Of a stretch of 64,000 nt of DNA, positions 52,456 to 61,361 are shown in pieces (the stretch's first letter is position 1; each line of letters starts with the position of its first letter). The stretch covers positions 2,278,501 through 2,342,500 of the forward strand of contig NZ_JPON01000001.1 of the NCBI RefSeq assembly GCF_000733935.1, in the 5' to 3' direction. The notes beneath the pieces were generated by a model, which was given only the letters and a program-made list of their open reading frames with translations, did not search any database and had not been told where the DNA came from. Origin of the DNA: Methylomarinum vadi (GTDB lineage: Bacteria > Pseudomonadota > Gammaproteobacteria > Methylococcales > Methylomonadaceae). The position numbers were made by a program, and so were the translations under genes.

Positions 52456-52677
52456 TCTTGTAATCAATCGTTGTTTTTTATAAAGTTGATTCAATAGCGA
52501 ATTTACGGGCCGTCCTTTGCCATTAATCGCAAAGTCCCGCCTCATCGAGCCAAAAACAAATGCAATTTTCTGCATAGCCTAATAAAAGGAAAACATGCTA
52601 CTATGGCAATCATTTTTTTGGGGAAAATGTAATATCTTTTCGTTTGCACTTCACTTCCAGCGCAGGATTAACAATAA

Positions 52678-53694
52678 ATGACAGACAACACTTCAGACCA
52701 TGAAGATGCCAAGTCGAAGGGAATTTTATGGGCCTTTGGCAGCTTCCTTGGCATTGTTCTGCTGATTCTTATCATTCTTGGCGAATGGTGGGGAAGAGAA
52801 CCCGGCCAATTCAACGTTCAGGAAGAAGCGATCAAGCGTATGGAAGTCACGCATACCGACCAAATGCCGGTTGGCTATGTTTATGCCAACACGCTGGCTC
52901 ATATTGCCGAAGTATTGATGTATAAACCCGGCGGTTATATTTCCAACGACGTCGCACCGCCCGGCGTATTACTGGACAATATTCAGAATTGGGAACATGG
53001 CGCGCTCATCATGTTGCGCGACGCCACCACCGCCTTGCGCAACCATTTCGCTCGCGACCAATCGCAATCGGCCGAGGACAAGGACCTGGCCAAGGCGGAA
53101 CCTTATTTTTATTACGAACGTAATTCCTGGGCCCTACCCTCCACCGAATCGGAATACCAGAAAGGGATCGATTCGCTGCATGACTACATGATCCGGCTGC
53201 AAGACCCTAACGTCAGAAATCCTGCCCAGTTTTATTCCCGCGCCGACAACCTATGGCAATATATCGAAATCGTCATTAAGCGTCTGGGCGGACTCTCCAC
53301 CCGCCTTGCCGCCAGTACCGACCAATTCGCCGGCGCGGCGCACGGACCGCCGACCGACCCGATCGACATCCAAACGCCTACCTTAGGGCAAACCCCCTGG
53401 CTAGAAATCGACGATGTTTTTTACGAAGCCCGCGGAGCCAGTTGGGCGCTGTTGCACATTCTGAAAGCCGTCAAACATGATTTCGCCGACATTCTGCTAG
53501 ACAAACGGGCGATGAATACGGTCGATATCATGATTCATTCGATGGAAAACGCCTTGACGCCGATTCTGAGCCCAGTGGTATTGAATGGCGATGGTTTCGG
53601 CATTTTCGCCAACTATTCCTTATCCATGGCCAATTACATCTCGCGCGCCAATGCAGCCGCGCTGGATTTACGCGACATCATGAACCGAGGTTAA
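52678..53694 (+). CDS. DUF2333 membrane-anchored protein
   Basis: A 338-aa protein with a single N-terminal transmembrane helix (about 15-40, ILWAFGSFLGIVLLILIILGEWW) and a periplasmic remainder. PGQFNVQEEA, DQMPVGYVYANTLAHIAEVLMYKPGGYISND and AAALDLRDIMNRG are conserved in DUF2333. It is followed 4 bp later by a DUF4389 gene; the pair often occurs together in marine and methylotrophic gammaproteobacteria. Role unknown. Confidence 0.88.
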   Translation: MTDNTSDHEDAKSKGILWAFGSFLGIVLLILIILGEWWGREPGQFNVQEEAIKRMEVTHTDQMPVGYVYANTLAHIAEVLMYKPGGYISNDVAPPGVLLDNIQNWEHGALIMLRDATTALRNHFARDQSQSAEDKDLAKAEPYFYYERNSWALPSTESEYQKGIDSLHDYMIRLQDPNVRNPAQFYSRADNLWQYIEIVIKRLGGLSTRLAASTDQFAGAAHGPPTDPIDIQTPTLGQTPWLEIDDVFYEARGASWALLHILKAVKHDFADILLDKRAMNTVDIMIHSMENALTPILSPVVLNGDGFGIFANYSLSMANYISRANAAALDLRDIMNRG

Positions 53695-53698
53695 AGTC

Positions 53699-54016
53699 AT
53701 GCAGGAACAAATCAACGAAAACCTGAAAAAAACCAGCACCTGGAAGCGTATTTTCTTCATGCTGATTTACACGGTCATCGTTGGCCTGGTCAGAATTCTG
53801 TTGTGGGCCGTCATCCTGCTGCAAATCGCCTCGACCTTGCTGACCGGCAAATGCAATGAAAACATCCTCAGCTTCGGCAGCAGCTTGGCGGCATATCTCT
53901 ACCATATCCTGATGTTCTTGACCTTCAACACCGAAAAATTGCCCTTCCCGTTTTCGGACTGGCAATTAACCCAGGAAATGAAACTTCCCAACCTCGATGA
54001 AAAGAAAGAGCCTTAA
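53699..54016 (+). CDS. DUF4389 membrane protein
   Basis: A 105-aa protein with two hydrophobic segments (about 18-45 and 60-75) in the DUF4389 arrangement: KRIFFMLIYTVIVGLVRILLWAVILLQIAST, then SSLAAYLYHILMFLTFNTEKLPFPFSDW. Four bp behind the DUF2333 gene, so co-transcribed and probably a membrane partner. Function unknown. Confidence 0.85.
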   Translation: MQEQINENLKKTSTWKRIFFMLIYTVIVGLVRILLWAVILLQIASTLLTGKCNENILSFGSSLAAYLYHILMFLTFNTEKLPFPFSDWQLTQEMKLPNLDEKKEP

Positions 54017-54136
54017 TTCTTTCTTAAGTTAGACAACCTATGATTGCTTGACAAAAAAATTAAATTCAGTTTACTCCACAAATAACATCATTCTGCTATT
54101 GTTATTCTCACTGGATTTGCAATTTAAGCGTCTAAC

Positions 54137-54706
54137 ATGAACCAAAACAGTTTTATGCCCCCTACTCCATTAAGCCGCCGTCAATTTTTGCGCGGTGTTT
54201 CTTTCACTGCGGCAGCCATGGCATTTCCAAGCCTGGCTTCGGCGACCATCAAGAAAAGACACCCGGCAAAACATTTAGCTTTCGAAAACCTACATACCGG
54301 CGAACAACTGTCCGTCACGTATTTTGAAAACGGCCATTATGTAAATGGTGCCTTGAAGGAAATGAATAACTTGCTGCGCGACCATCGCTCCGGCGACGTA
54401 TTCGCGATGGACCCATCACTGTTCGATCTGCTCCATGAATTACAACAGAACCTTGGAGTTCGCCGGCCGATTCAGGTCATTTCCGGTTATCGCTCGCCCG
54501 CAACCAATGCCCGACTGCAGAAACAAACCAGCGGAGTGGCGACTAAAAGCCTGCACATGCTGGGAAAAGCGATCGATATCCGCATGGACAGGGTGGACAG
54601 TAAAATCATCCAGGAAGCGGCCATTGCGATGCAGCGTGGGGGCGTGGGTTATTATCCGGAATCGGATTTCGTCCACGTCGATACCGGTCGAGTAAGACAC
54701 TGGTAA
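54137..54706 (+). CDS. Tat-exported M15-type (YcbK/DUF882) murein peptidase
   Basis: A 189-aa exported protein. The N terminus has the twin-arginine motif SRRQFLRG followed by a hydrophobic stretch and ASA, a Tat signal. The mature part is an M15/YcbK peptidase: VISGYRSPATNARLQ, HMLGKAIDIRM and FVHVDTGRVRHW with the His/Asp zinc ligands. In E. coli the homologue MepK cleaves 3-3 peptidoglycan cross-links. It is convergent with a 3-3 cross-link-forming L,D-transpeptidase, so the two act on the same bond. A TTGACA at 54048-54053 may be the -35 of its promoter, but no good -10 follows. Confidence 0.9.
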   Translation: MNQNSFMPPTPLSRRQFLRGVSFTAAAMAFPSLASATIKKRHPAKHLAFENLHTGEQLSVTYFENGHYVNGALKEMNNLLRDHRSGDVFAMDPSLFDLLHELQQNLGVRRPIQVISGYRSPATNARLQKQTSGVATKSLHMLGKAIDIRMDRVDSKIIQEAAIAMQRGGVGYYPESDFVHVDTGRVRHW

Positions 54707-54717
54707 GACAACCAGAT

Positions 54718-56427
54718 TCACTGGGTCGAAGCCGTCAAGCTGGCCGCTTCACCCTTTGCTGGATAGAGAGCCTGGTTTAGTCGCTCGTCGTAATTATAGA
54801 CGTCATCAAAAAAATAAATTTCGTTGTCGATCGCCATTGCCGTGCTGTAAAAAATCAGCACGGCAATGGCATTTCTAACGAAAACCCTTCGATTATCCCC
54901 TTCCCGCATGGCTTCCTGGATTTCTTCCCTCCGCCAGCCACCCCGCGAACTTAGCACGAATTGCGCCAACGCCCGGGGTTGTTCGACCCTGATACAACCA
55001 TGACTGTAATCGCGCCGTTCGGATAGAAACAGTTTTTTTGCCGGCGTATCGTGCATGTAGACATCATAACGGTTGGGAAAAATAAATTTGACCAAGCCTA
55101 ACGAGTTTTTCGGCCCCGGACGCTGCCTGATCTTCATCGCCCCTTGGCGCAGCAACTGCAAACTGTCTTCGGTCAGCCGTTGCGGCTCGGCATTGACACT
55201 AAAATACTGAACCAACTCCATGTTTTGCTGTTCCAGGTAATCCGGGTTTTTCAGCAGGCTCGGCAGGATTTCCTTATACGTAATATTTTTCGGCACATTC
55301 CAATACGGCCTGAATTCAAGATAAGCCAAATCGGCCATGAATACCGGCGTTTGATTCTTCTTGGCGATCCCCACCACCACCTTCATCGACAAATCACTAG
55401 GTCCGTTCAAGTTACCGGCTTGGTAAGCCCATAAGCGAAAAGCGGGGATATTCACCAGAATCAAACCTTGACCCTGATGCAACTCGGGCAACCAACGCAT
55501 TCTTTCCAATGCCAGCTCAATTTGCCGAACCCGCTCGGTTAACGGTGTATTCAACGCCGCCAAGGTTTTTTCGCCGACGATGCCATCGTCATTAAGCCCA
55601 TGCAAGCGTTGGAAATGTTTGAGCGCATCCACCATTTCGCCCCGATAGATATCGGATAGGTCGGCATAATCATGCAGCAAACCCAACACCTGCAATTTGT
55701 GCCTTAATAAGGGTATCTGAGGATCGCTATCCCCTTCTTCCAGCATTCCCTCGAATACGAGGCTGGGGAACCGAAAGTTGCGGGCCAATTCGCGATAATG
55801 TCTCAAGGCTTGCTTAAGTCGGCGATAAGACGACCAATTTGGTTCGACCCGTTCGGTCAATTGCGTAATTTGAACGTTTCGAACGGCGTCGATCAGAAAA
55901 CCGAGCAATAGGTCATAATCGGTAGCGCGCCAAAAGCCGAAGCGTTCGTTTTTACGATCAATCCGTCCGCGATGAACGTCACTTAAATAACGCAACGTAC
56001 TCAGGCTCAAGGCAGTATCGAGCAAAGTCAATTCGAAATTATTGGCTGGTTGCTTTCCTTGCAACTGCCGCCACTTCGTTTTCAAATTATCCACATCATA
56101 AACAGCGATCGGCAACCCGCTGTCGGGAGCGGACTCAAGCAAACGGAATACCTCGGCGGCATGAGTATGCAGATCATCCCGGCTGAGCCAAAGCAAGGGC
56201 TGGGGAGACTCGAAATATAGGCGTTTTAGGGCAACTTGTTCGCTCTCGGAAATAGTTTGCGATAAATAAGGATGTTTTCTAAAACTCAATACCGATGTAA
56301 TGACGGCAGGGGGCGGAAAAGAAGAGGATACGGATGAATCGGCAAATGCGGAAACCAACGAAAAAATGACGCAATGCAACAGTATTATGCATTGCACAAG
56401 AAAAGTCGGCACCTTAAAGTAGTTCAT
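54718..56427 (-). CDS. YcbB/LdtD-type L,D-transpeptidase
   Basis: A 569-aa periplasmic enzyme that forms 3-3 peptidoglycan cross-links. A signal peptide ends AFA (about residue 29). A scaffold/substrate domain comes first, then a PG-binding domain (about 250-310: LKHFQRLHGLNDDGIVGEKTLAALN) and the YkuD catalytic domain with VYMHDTPAK, SERRDYSHGCIRVEQP holding the catalytic Cys. The C terminus extends past the Cys with a Trp/Arg-rich region and a proline-poor tail. Convergent with the M15 peptidase gene. I leave the symbol blank because ldtD and ycbB fit equally well. Confidence 0.92.
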   Translation of the reverse strand: MNYFKVPTFLVQCIILLHCVIFSLVSAFADSSVSSSFPPPAVITSVLSFRKHPYLSQTISESEQVALKRLYFESPQPLLWLSRDDLHTHAAEVFRLLESAPDSGLPIAVYDVDNLKTKWRQLQGKQPANNFELTLLDTALSLSTLRYLSDVHRGRIDRKNERFGFWRATDYDLLLGFLIDAVRNVQITQLTERVEPNWSSYRRLKQALRHYRELARNFRFPSLVFEGMLEEGDSDPQIPLLRHKLQVLGLLHDYADLSDIYRGEMVDALKHFQRLHGLNDDGIVGEKTLAALNTPLTERVRQIELALERMRWLPELHQGQGLILVNIPAFRLWAYQAGNLNGPSDLSMKVVVGIAKKNQTPVFMADLAYLEFRPYWNVPKNITYKEILPSLLKNPDYLEQQNMELVQYFSVNAEPQRLTEDSLQLLRQGAMKIRQRPGPKNSLGLVKFIFPNRYDVYMHDTPAKKLFLSERRDYSHGCIRVEQPRALAQFVLSSRGGWRREEIQEAMREGDNRRVFVRNAIAVLIFYSTAMAIDNEIYFFDDVYNYDERLNQALYPAKGEAASLTASTQ

Positions 56428-56589
56428 TGAAACCTGCCAAATATTATCGAGCGATCAAACCACTGCTTGCCGACAGTGACTTGCCGCATACTTATATTGT
56501 GTTGGTCTCCCATAATAGCAATTTTGTTCATTTCCTCCATTTGTCATTACAATATTTGTGACCCATCCGAATCTTTATAGTAATCCACA

Positions 56590-57681
56590 ATGAGCATGGC
56601 CGCCTCGAAACCTGATCGCAAAATCATTCATATCGACATGGATGCTTTTTTTGCCGCGGTGGAACAGCGCGACAATCCGAACTACCGAAACAAACCCATT
56701 GTAGTTGGCGGGAGGCCGGATTCGCGCGGCGTGGTCGCCACTTGCAGTTACGAGGCCAGAAAATACGGAATCCGTTCGGCCATGCCGTCCTCGCAAGCCT
56801 ATCGTCTTTGCCCTCAGGCACTTTTCATCAAACCTCGTTTCGAAGCCTACAAAGAAGCTTCGACCATCATCCGTCGCATATTCTCCGACTATACCGAACT
56901 GTTCGAACCGCTGTCTCTCGATGAGGCCTATCTGGATGTCAGCGCGGTAAAACGCTGCCAAGGTTCGGCAACGCTAGTCGCCCGGGCGATCAAACACGAT
57001 ATAAAGCACCAAACCGACCTGACCGCATCGGCCGGCATTTCCTACAATAAATTTTTGGCAAAAATCGCTTCGGATATGGACAAGCCCGATGGGCTCTATG
57101 TGATCACACCGGAACAGGGGCCTATGTTTGTCGAACAGCTCCCGATAGGAAAATTCCCCGGCATCGGCCAGGCCACGGAAAAGAAGATGCATGCCCTGGG
57201 CATAAAAAACGGAAAGGATCTGAAAACTTTACCGCTGTCCATGCTAATCCAACATTTCGGCAAGGCCGGCCAGCATTATTTCAACATCGCCCGGGGCATC
57301 GACAACCGGCCAGTCAATAATCGCCGCCCCAGCAAATCGGTCGGTATTGAAATGACTTATCAACAGGATCTCGATGACCGAAATCTGATTCTGCAACAGC
57401 TATTGGCCCTACTGGACAAGGCATTGCGAAAACTAAACGACAAGCGCTTAACCGCCCATACCGTCACGATCAAGATCAAATATCAGAATTTCGTACAAAT
57501 CACCCGCAGCCGCACCCTGCCGCAACCCATCTTAAACGCCCAGGGCATCGATTTGGTTTTTTCCGAATTGTTGAAGGACACCGACATCGGTACCAAGAAA
57601 GTACGCTTGCTTGGCGTTACGCTATCATCCCTGGATAAACCGGATCTGCGCCATTTCCGGCAACTGGACCTGTTCTGTTAA
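56590..57681 (+). CDS. dinB: DNA polymerase IV (Y family)
   Basis: A 363-aa translesion polymerase. Motifs are IIHIDMDAFFAAVEQRDNP (catalytic Asp), VVATCSYEARKYGIRSAMP, FEPLSLDEAYLDVS (second acidic pair) and GISYNKFLAKIASDMDKPDG. The thumb and little-finger region (about 240-360) ends RQLDLF, resembling the sliding-clamp motif. Its start is divergent from the transpeptidase gene; I see no convincing LexA box upstream. The 3' end overlaps darP by 4 bp. Confidence 0.95.
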   Translation: MSMAASKPDRKIIHIDMDAFFAAVEQRDNPNYRNKPIVVGGRPDSRGVVATCSYEARKYGIRSAMPSSQAYRLCPQALFIKPRFEAYKEASTIIRRIFSDYTELFEPLSLDEAYLDVSAVKRCQGSATLVARAIKHDIKHQTDLTASAGISYNKFLAKIASDMDKPDGLYVITPEQGPMFVEQLPIGKFPGIGQATEKKMHALGIKNGKDLKTLPLSMLIQHFGKAGQHYFNIARGIDNRPVNNRRPSKSVGIEMTYQQDLDDRNLILQQLLALLDKALRKLNDKRLTAHTVTIKIKYQNFVQITRSRTLPQPILNAQGIDLVFSELLKDTDIGTKKVRLLGVTLSSLDKPDLRHFRQLDLFC

Positions 57682-58211
57682 TTCGTGCTGATCAGTTCCT
57701 TGAGATATTGATATAACAAACGGGCCGACCTCGGCGGCTTTTCGGCTTGCCGCTCTTTTAACGCGTTGCGCTGCAATTGCCAAATATGCTGGCTGTCGGC
57801 CTGGGGAAATTCGCTCAACAACCGGGTCAACTGCTCGTGGCCGTTCTCAGACAGCAATTGATCGCGCCACTGTTCGGCCTGGTGATGCTCCCGCACCGCA
57901 TGGGCGCTTTGATTCTTGATTCGGGCCAGCTTCTCCTGCACCGCTTCCAGGTCGATCTTACGCAGTTGCGCGGTAATATACTTTAATTGACGCTTTCTGG
58001 CCCCCTTATGCGGCATTTTCGCGGCTTCCAGCACTGCCTTGTAAATGTTTTCCGGCAATTCTAATGAATCGATTTGCGTTTCCGCCAAGTCGCAGATTTC
58101 TTCCGCCATAGCGAACACGACGGCGATATCCCGCTTGATCTGGGATTTATTCGGCCGCACCGCGTATTCGATCAATTCCTCATCGTCGTCGTAATAATCT
58201 TCTTCCTGCAT
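57678..58211 (-). CDS. darP: Ribosome biogenesis factor DarP (YjgA)
   Basis: A 177-aa helical, charged protein that supports late assembly of the 50S subunit in E. coli. Family features: an acidic start (DDDEELIEYAVRPNKSQIKRD), MAEEICDLAETQIDSLELPENIYKAVLEAAKMPHKGARKRQLKYITAQLRKID, and a terminal KSARLLYQYLKEL-like segment. A 62-aa membrane protein gene lies 1 bp upstream on the same strand. Confidence 0.93.
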   Translation of the reverse strand: MQEEDYYDDDEELIEYAVRPNKSQIKRDIAVVFAMAEEICDLAETQIDSLELPENIYKAVLEAAKMPHKGARKRQLKYITAQLRKIDLEAVQEKLARIKNQSAHAVREHHQAEQWRDQLLSENGHEQLTRLLSEFPQADSQHIWQLQRNALKERQAEKPPRSARLLYQYLKELISTN

Positions 58212-58212
58212 C

Positions 58213-58401
58213 TCAAACCATCATAATCAAAAAAATCACAAACATCACGACAAAAGCGATCGGCACCAGCACGCCGGCCCAATCTTTGGGAGCCCGTTTA
58301 CTCATTTCCAACGACCCCTTGACGCCGGGCCACATCCAGAAGATGACCAACACCACCAATACGCCCAGCAACAAATTTTCCCATCCTGAAGTTTCCATCA
58401 T
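58213..58401 (-). CDS. Small two-helix membrane protein
   Basis: A 62-aa protein with two hydrophobic helices (LLLGVLVVLVIFWMW and LVPIAFVVMFVIFLIMMV) joined by a basic loop (KRAPKDW). I recognise no named family. It begins 186 bp from the SIMPL gene and ends 1 bp before darP, so it is probably the first gene of a darP operon. The function cannot be stated. Confidence 0.75.
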   Translation of the reverse strand: MMETSGWENLLLGVLVVLVIFWMWPGVKGSLEMSKRAPKDWAGVLVPIAFVVMFVIFLIMMV

Positions 58402-58454
58402 TTTGCCTCCGCGGTTACAAAATTCATTGTAACAGAGCCGCGCTGCAACGGCAT

Positions 58455-59174
58455 TCAGTCGGTCAAATAATATTCGATCGTCGAAACGACTCTGATCTTC
58501 TTGATATGCGGATTGTTTTTGTCGCGCGGCGAGATGGAAAAACTGCCTTGGGAAGCGCGTTTGATTTTGCCCAGCAGACTGTTAGAATCCTCGGCAAACT
58601 TTTGCGCAACTTCGCGCGCCTTGGTCGTGGCTTCCTGGATCATTTCCGGTTTCACGTCATTGAGACGGGTAAACAAATACTCCTCCCGATTCTGGTAATC
58701 GCCTTCGGTAAAGACGATGCCCCGCTTGCCCAGTTCGTTCAACTGTTTCATTAGCGAGCGTACTTGTTGGACTTCGCCGGAATACACCGTCACCGTTTGT
58801 ATCGCGCTGTAACGGAATTCGACTTTTTGGTCGCCGCCAAAACGTTGCGCTAATTTATCGGTAATGGACGGCGCGGAGACGGTCATTTCGTTTTCCTTGA
58901 TGCCCGCTTTGCGGAGAAACGCCTGGATTTCATTGGTGTTCCTTTCCACTTGCGCGTATATTCCCTCGAGTTGATTATCGGCGGCGGTGAACTGAATGGG
59001 CCAGATCACGATGTCGGCGGGAAACTCACGCTCCGACAGCCCCTTGACCGTGACGCTGCGTTCATAGGCCTTGAAGCGCAGAGCCGCATTTCCCAGCAAA
59101 TAGCCCAGCGAAGAAAGACCCAGGATAATTGAAATCCCCAAAATCAGGGCTTGTGTATTTTTGTTCCGTTCCAT
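58455..59174 (-). CDS. SIMPL domain-containing protein (exported)
   Basis: A 239-aa protein with an uncleaved N-terminal helix (about 8-30) and a SIMPL domain after it: VTVKGLSEREFPADIVIWPIQFTA, then NEMTVSAPSITDKL and YQNREEYLFTRLNDVKPEMIQEATTKAREVAQKFAED. The start is ATG 59174 because GAGGAG lies 6 bp upstream; upstream in-frame ATGs would add residues with no family likeness. SIMPL proteins (such as E. coli YggE) are linked to oxidative stress but lack a known mechanism. Confidence 0.9.
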   Translation of the reverse strand: MERNKNTQALILGISIILGLSSLGYLLGNAALRFKAYERSVTVKGLSEREFPADIVIWPIQFTAADNQLEGIYAQVERNTNEIQAFLRKAGIKENEMTVSAPSITDKLAQRFGGDQKVEFRYSAIQTVTVYSGEVQQVRSLMKQLNELGKRGIVFTEGDYQNREEYLFTRLNDVKPEMIQEATTKAREVAQKFAEDSNSLLGKIKRASQGSFSISPRDKNNPHIKKIRVVSTIEYYLTD

Positions 59175-59401
59175 TCGAGCCTCCTCGTTAACTGACCGAT
59201 GACCGGATAAGCAGACATCATACTGCGATTTTGCTCGGCCCTCATGATAATTCGATGTCATTCGAATTAGTTGCAGTGAACGGACGTGAAATGGCAAATG
59301 TCATCCATACCGCAGGAAACCGAAGATCGGCGCGATCTTAACCGTTCTGGCCTATGAGACAATCGGCTAAACGATTATCTCATAGGATGCGGCATTGACG
59401 C

Positions 59402-60286
59402 CTAAGTCGCCTGGTGACGTTTGCGATTTGAAGAAAATATCAACAAGAATAGACCCGAAATGAACAACCAAGCCGTTTGCGGCAGAGGCACAAATGACAG
59501 CTTAATAATTTTGGTATGATCGATGTTATCTATCATATACAAATTGCCTGCGTCATCGAAGGTAAGCTCTCCTCCGGTTTCATCGAAAGTCGCAATTCTT
59601 TCCGCATTAATCGAATCGGAAAGATCGAACATATAGATCGAATTTTGCGTAAAACCTAAATCCGCCCTCCCCGGCGTAGAAATGAAAATATGGCCCAGGC
59701 TGTCCAAAGCAATGCCGGTTCCGACAACATTTTCCAACAATATTGTCCTGTTTCCAGCAGAATCTATGCGATAGACGTTTCCGAAGGTTCCGTCCGACTC
59801 CATCCTGCCGGTGTAATAGACATTCCCTTCTGAATCGGCATCGACGCCGGTAGGTCGATGATGATTGAAAGTTCTTACATCCCCTATTAATTCAGGAATA
59901 GTCGCATTAATTTTTCGAATCACACCGGCATCTCCTGATGCCGCGCGCTCACTCACATAAAGGTTACCCAATCCATCAAAATCGAGCCCGGTCACGCCAT
60001 CATAGCTTGTCGCGTAAGAAACGAAATTTGAAATTGAAGTGTAAGCGGAAGACGCTTCCAATTTTAAAATACTGACACCCCCGCTGCCGTCATCCGAAAC
60101 GTCTTCAATATATAGATTTCCAGTCGCATCGAATTCAATCGACCTGGTGGCGGTAGCCAGCGTCAGATAATCGGTCGCGTTCCACCCGGGGGCCAGATAG
60201 GTCGCAACCAAAGCATGCGCCGGTGATAACAAACACGTGCCGCCAACGAGTAACCCTACTTTTATATATTTCGTCAAACTTTTCAT
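59402..60286 (-). CDS. Secreted beta-propeller protein with PEP-CTERM-type tail
   Basis: A 294-aa protein: signal peptide (cut after SPAHA), four or more NHL/SMP-like propeller repeats with the recurring LDFDGLGNLYVSE, DSEGNVYYTG, DSLGHIFIST, FDDAGNLYMID pattern, and a C-terminal tripartite tail VPLPQTAWLFISG, hydrophobic helix, then basic NRKRH. The VPLP-AW-LF variant of PEP-CTERM is common in some methanotrophs and marks export via exosortase. The exosortase gene itself is not in the window. RBS AGAGGA is 8 bp before the ATG. Ligand unknown. Confidence 0.85.
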   Translation of the reverse strand: MKSLTKYIKVGLLVGGTCLLSPAHALVATYLAPGWNATDYLTLATATRSIEFDATGNLYIEDVSDDGSGGVSILKLEASSAYTSISNFVSYATSYDGVTGLDFDGLGNLYVSERAASGDAGVIRKINATIPELIGDVRTFNHHRPTGVDADSEGNVYYTGRMESDGTFGNVYRIDSAGNRTILLENVVGTGIALDSLGHIFISTPGRADLGFTQNSIYMFDLSDSINAERIATFDETGGELTFDDAGNLYMIDNIDHTKIIKLSFVPLPQTAWLFISGLFLLIFSSNRKRHQAT

Positions 60287-60525
60287 AAGGCGTTCCTCTA
60301 GTAAGTTTGAATAAGTGATTCAATTCGCTTGATCGGGCACATGCAAGATAAACCCAACAAACGAAATGGGAATATAGTGAAACAGAAGAAACTATTCCAG
60401 AAGGGTGTATTTTGTCGCTTCCTCTCTTAGCCAGTCTGGCGATGGAAATCAAAATTTATCAAGTAGAAAATTTAGGATAATATTACCTCTGAATTGGCTT
60501 ATCCGCTAGAATAATTATTACATTG

Positions 60526-61359
60526 TCAACGCGAAACTTTTTCGAAGTTCTCGGCGATTTCTATGTCATGCGCCACGCCGTGCAAGGAAAAAATCAACAA
60601 TACGCCGGCCAGGATCAAGCCGATCTGCTCAAGCGAAGTCTTGATATCGGTTTTTCTATGCAGCGACGGAATCAAGTCGCCGACGGCGATGTAGATAAAG
60701 CTGGAAGCCGCCAAAGTCAGGAAATAAGGAAGGATATCGTGCAAATCCTCCAGGCTGAAATAGGCCAACACGCCGCCAATCACCGTCGTCAAGCTGGCCA
60801 GAATGTTATAGAACAGCGCCTTGCCCTTGCTATAGCCGCTTTCCAACAAGATGGCGAAATCGCCGACTTCCTGGGGAATTTCATGGGCGGCAACGGCCAG
60901 GCTGGTGACGATGCCTAATTGTACATCGGTCAGAAAGGCCGCGGCGATCAACACGCCGTCGACAAAATTATGGATGCTGTCGCCCAGTATGATCAACGCG
61001 CCGGTCGAACGTCGCCCGTGACCGTGATGATGATCATGGCCTTCATCGAGATGCACCTCGCAAGAATGAGAATGACAATGACGCCAGATCAATAATTTCT
61101 CCAAGGTGAAAAACAAAAGAATGCCGACCAGGATGCTTCCCGATAACGATTGAATTTGGTCTGGGCGCACCTCTTCCAGGGCATGCGGAATCAAGCCCCA
61201 AAACGAAACGGTCAACAACGCGCCGATGGCGAAACTAATGCCGTGCGGCAATATGCGGTTCCTATGGCGTTCGGGCAACAATAGAAAAACACCGGCCGCC
61301 AATACGCTCAATACACCGCCGACTGCGGTAAAAACGATGATAAAAAACAATAACTCCAA
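60526..61359 (-). CDS. ZIP-family metal transporter
   Basis: A 277-aa inner-membrane transporter with about eight helices and a long cytosolic His-rich loop (about 92-113: HCHSHS and HDHHHGHGR). The metal path is marked by GDSIHNFVDGVLIAAAFL and VAAHEIPQEVGDFAILLESG, which hold the His/Asp/Glu binuclear site. Zinc is most likely; iron or manganese cannot be excluded. It lies 2 bp after pgeF, so the rluD-pgeF-ZIP genes form one transcript. Confidence 0.92.
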   Translation of the reverse strand: MELLFFIIVFTAVGGVLSVLAAGVFLLLPERHRNRILPHGISFAIGALLTVSFWGLIPHALEEVRPDQIQSLSGSILVGILLFFTLEKLLIWRHCHSHSCEVHLDEGHDHHHGHGRRSTGALIILGDSIHNFVDGVLIAAAFLTDVQLGIVTSLAVAAHEIPQEVGDFAILLESGYSKGKALFYNILASLTTVIGGVLAYFSLEDLHDILPYFLTLAASSFIYIAVGDLIPSLHRKTDIKTSLEQIGLILAGVLLIFSLHGVAHDIEIAENFEKVSR

Positions 61360-61361
61360 CG

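Noticed and set aside
56462-56589. LexA box upstream of dinB
   Set aside because: No CTGT-N8-ACAG match; only partial CTG/CAG pairs were seen.
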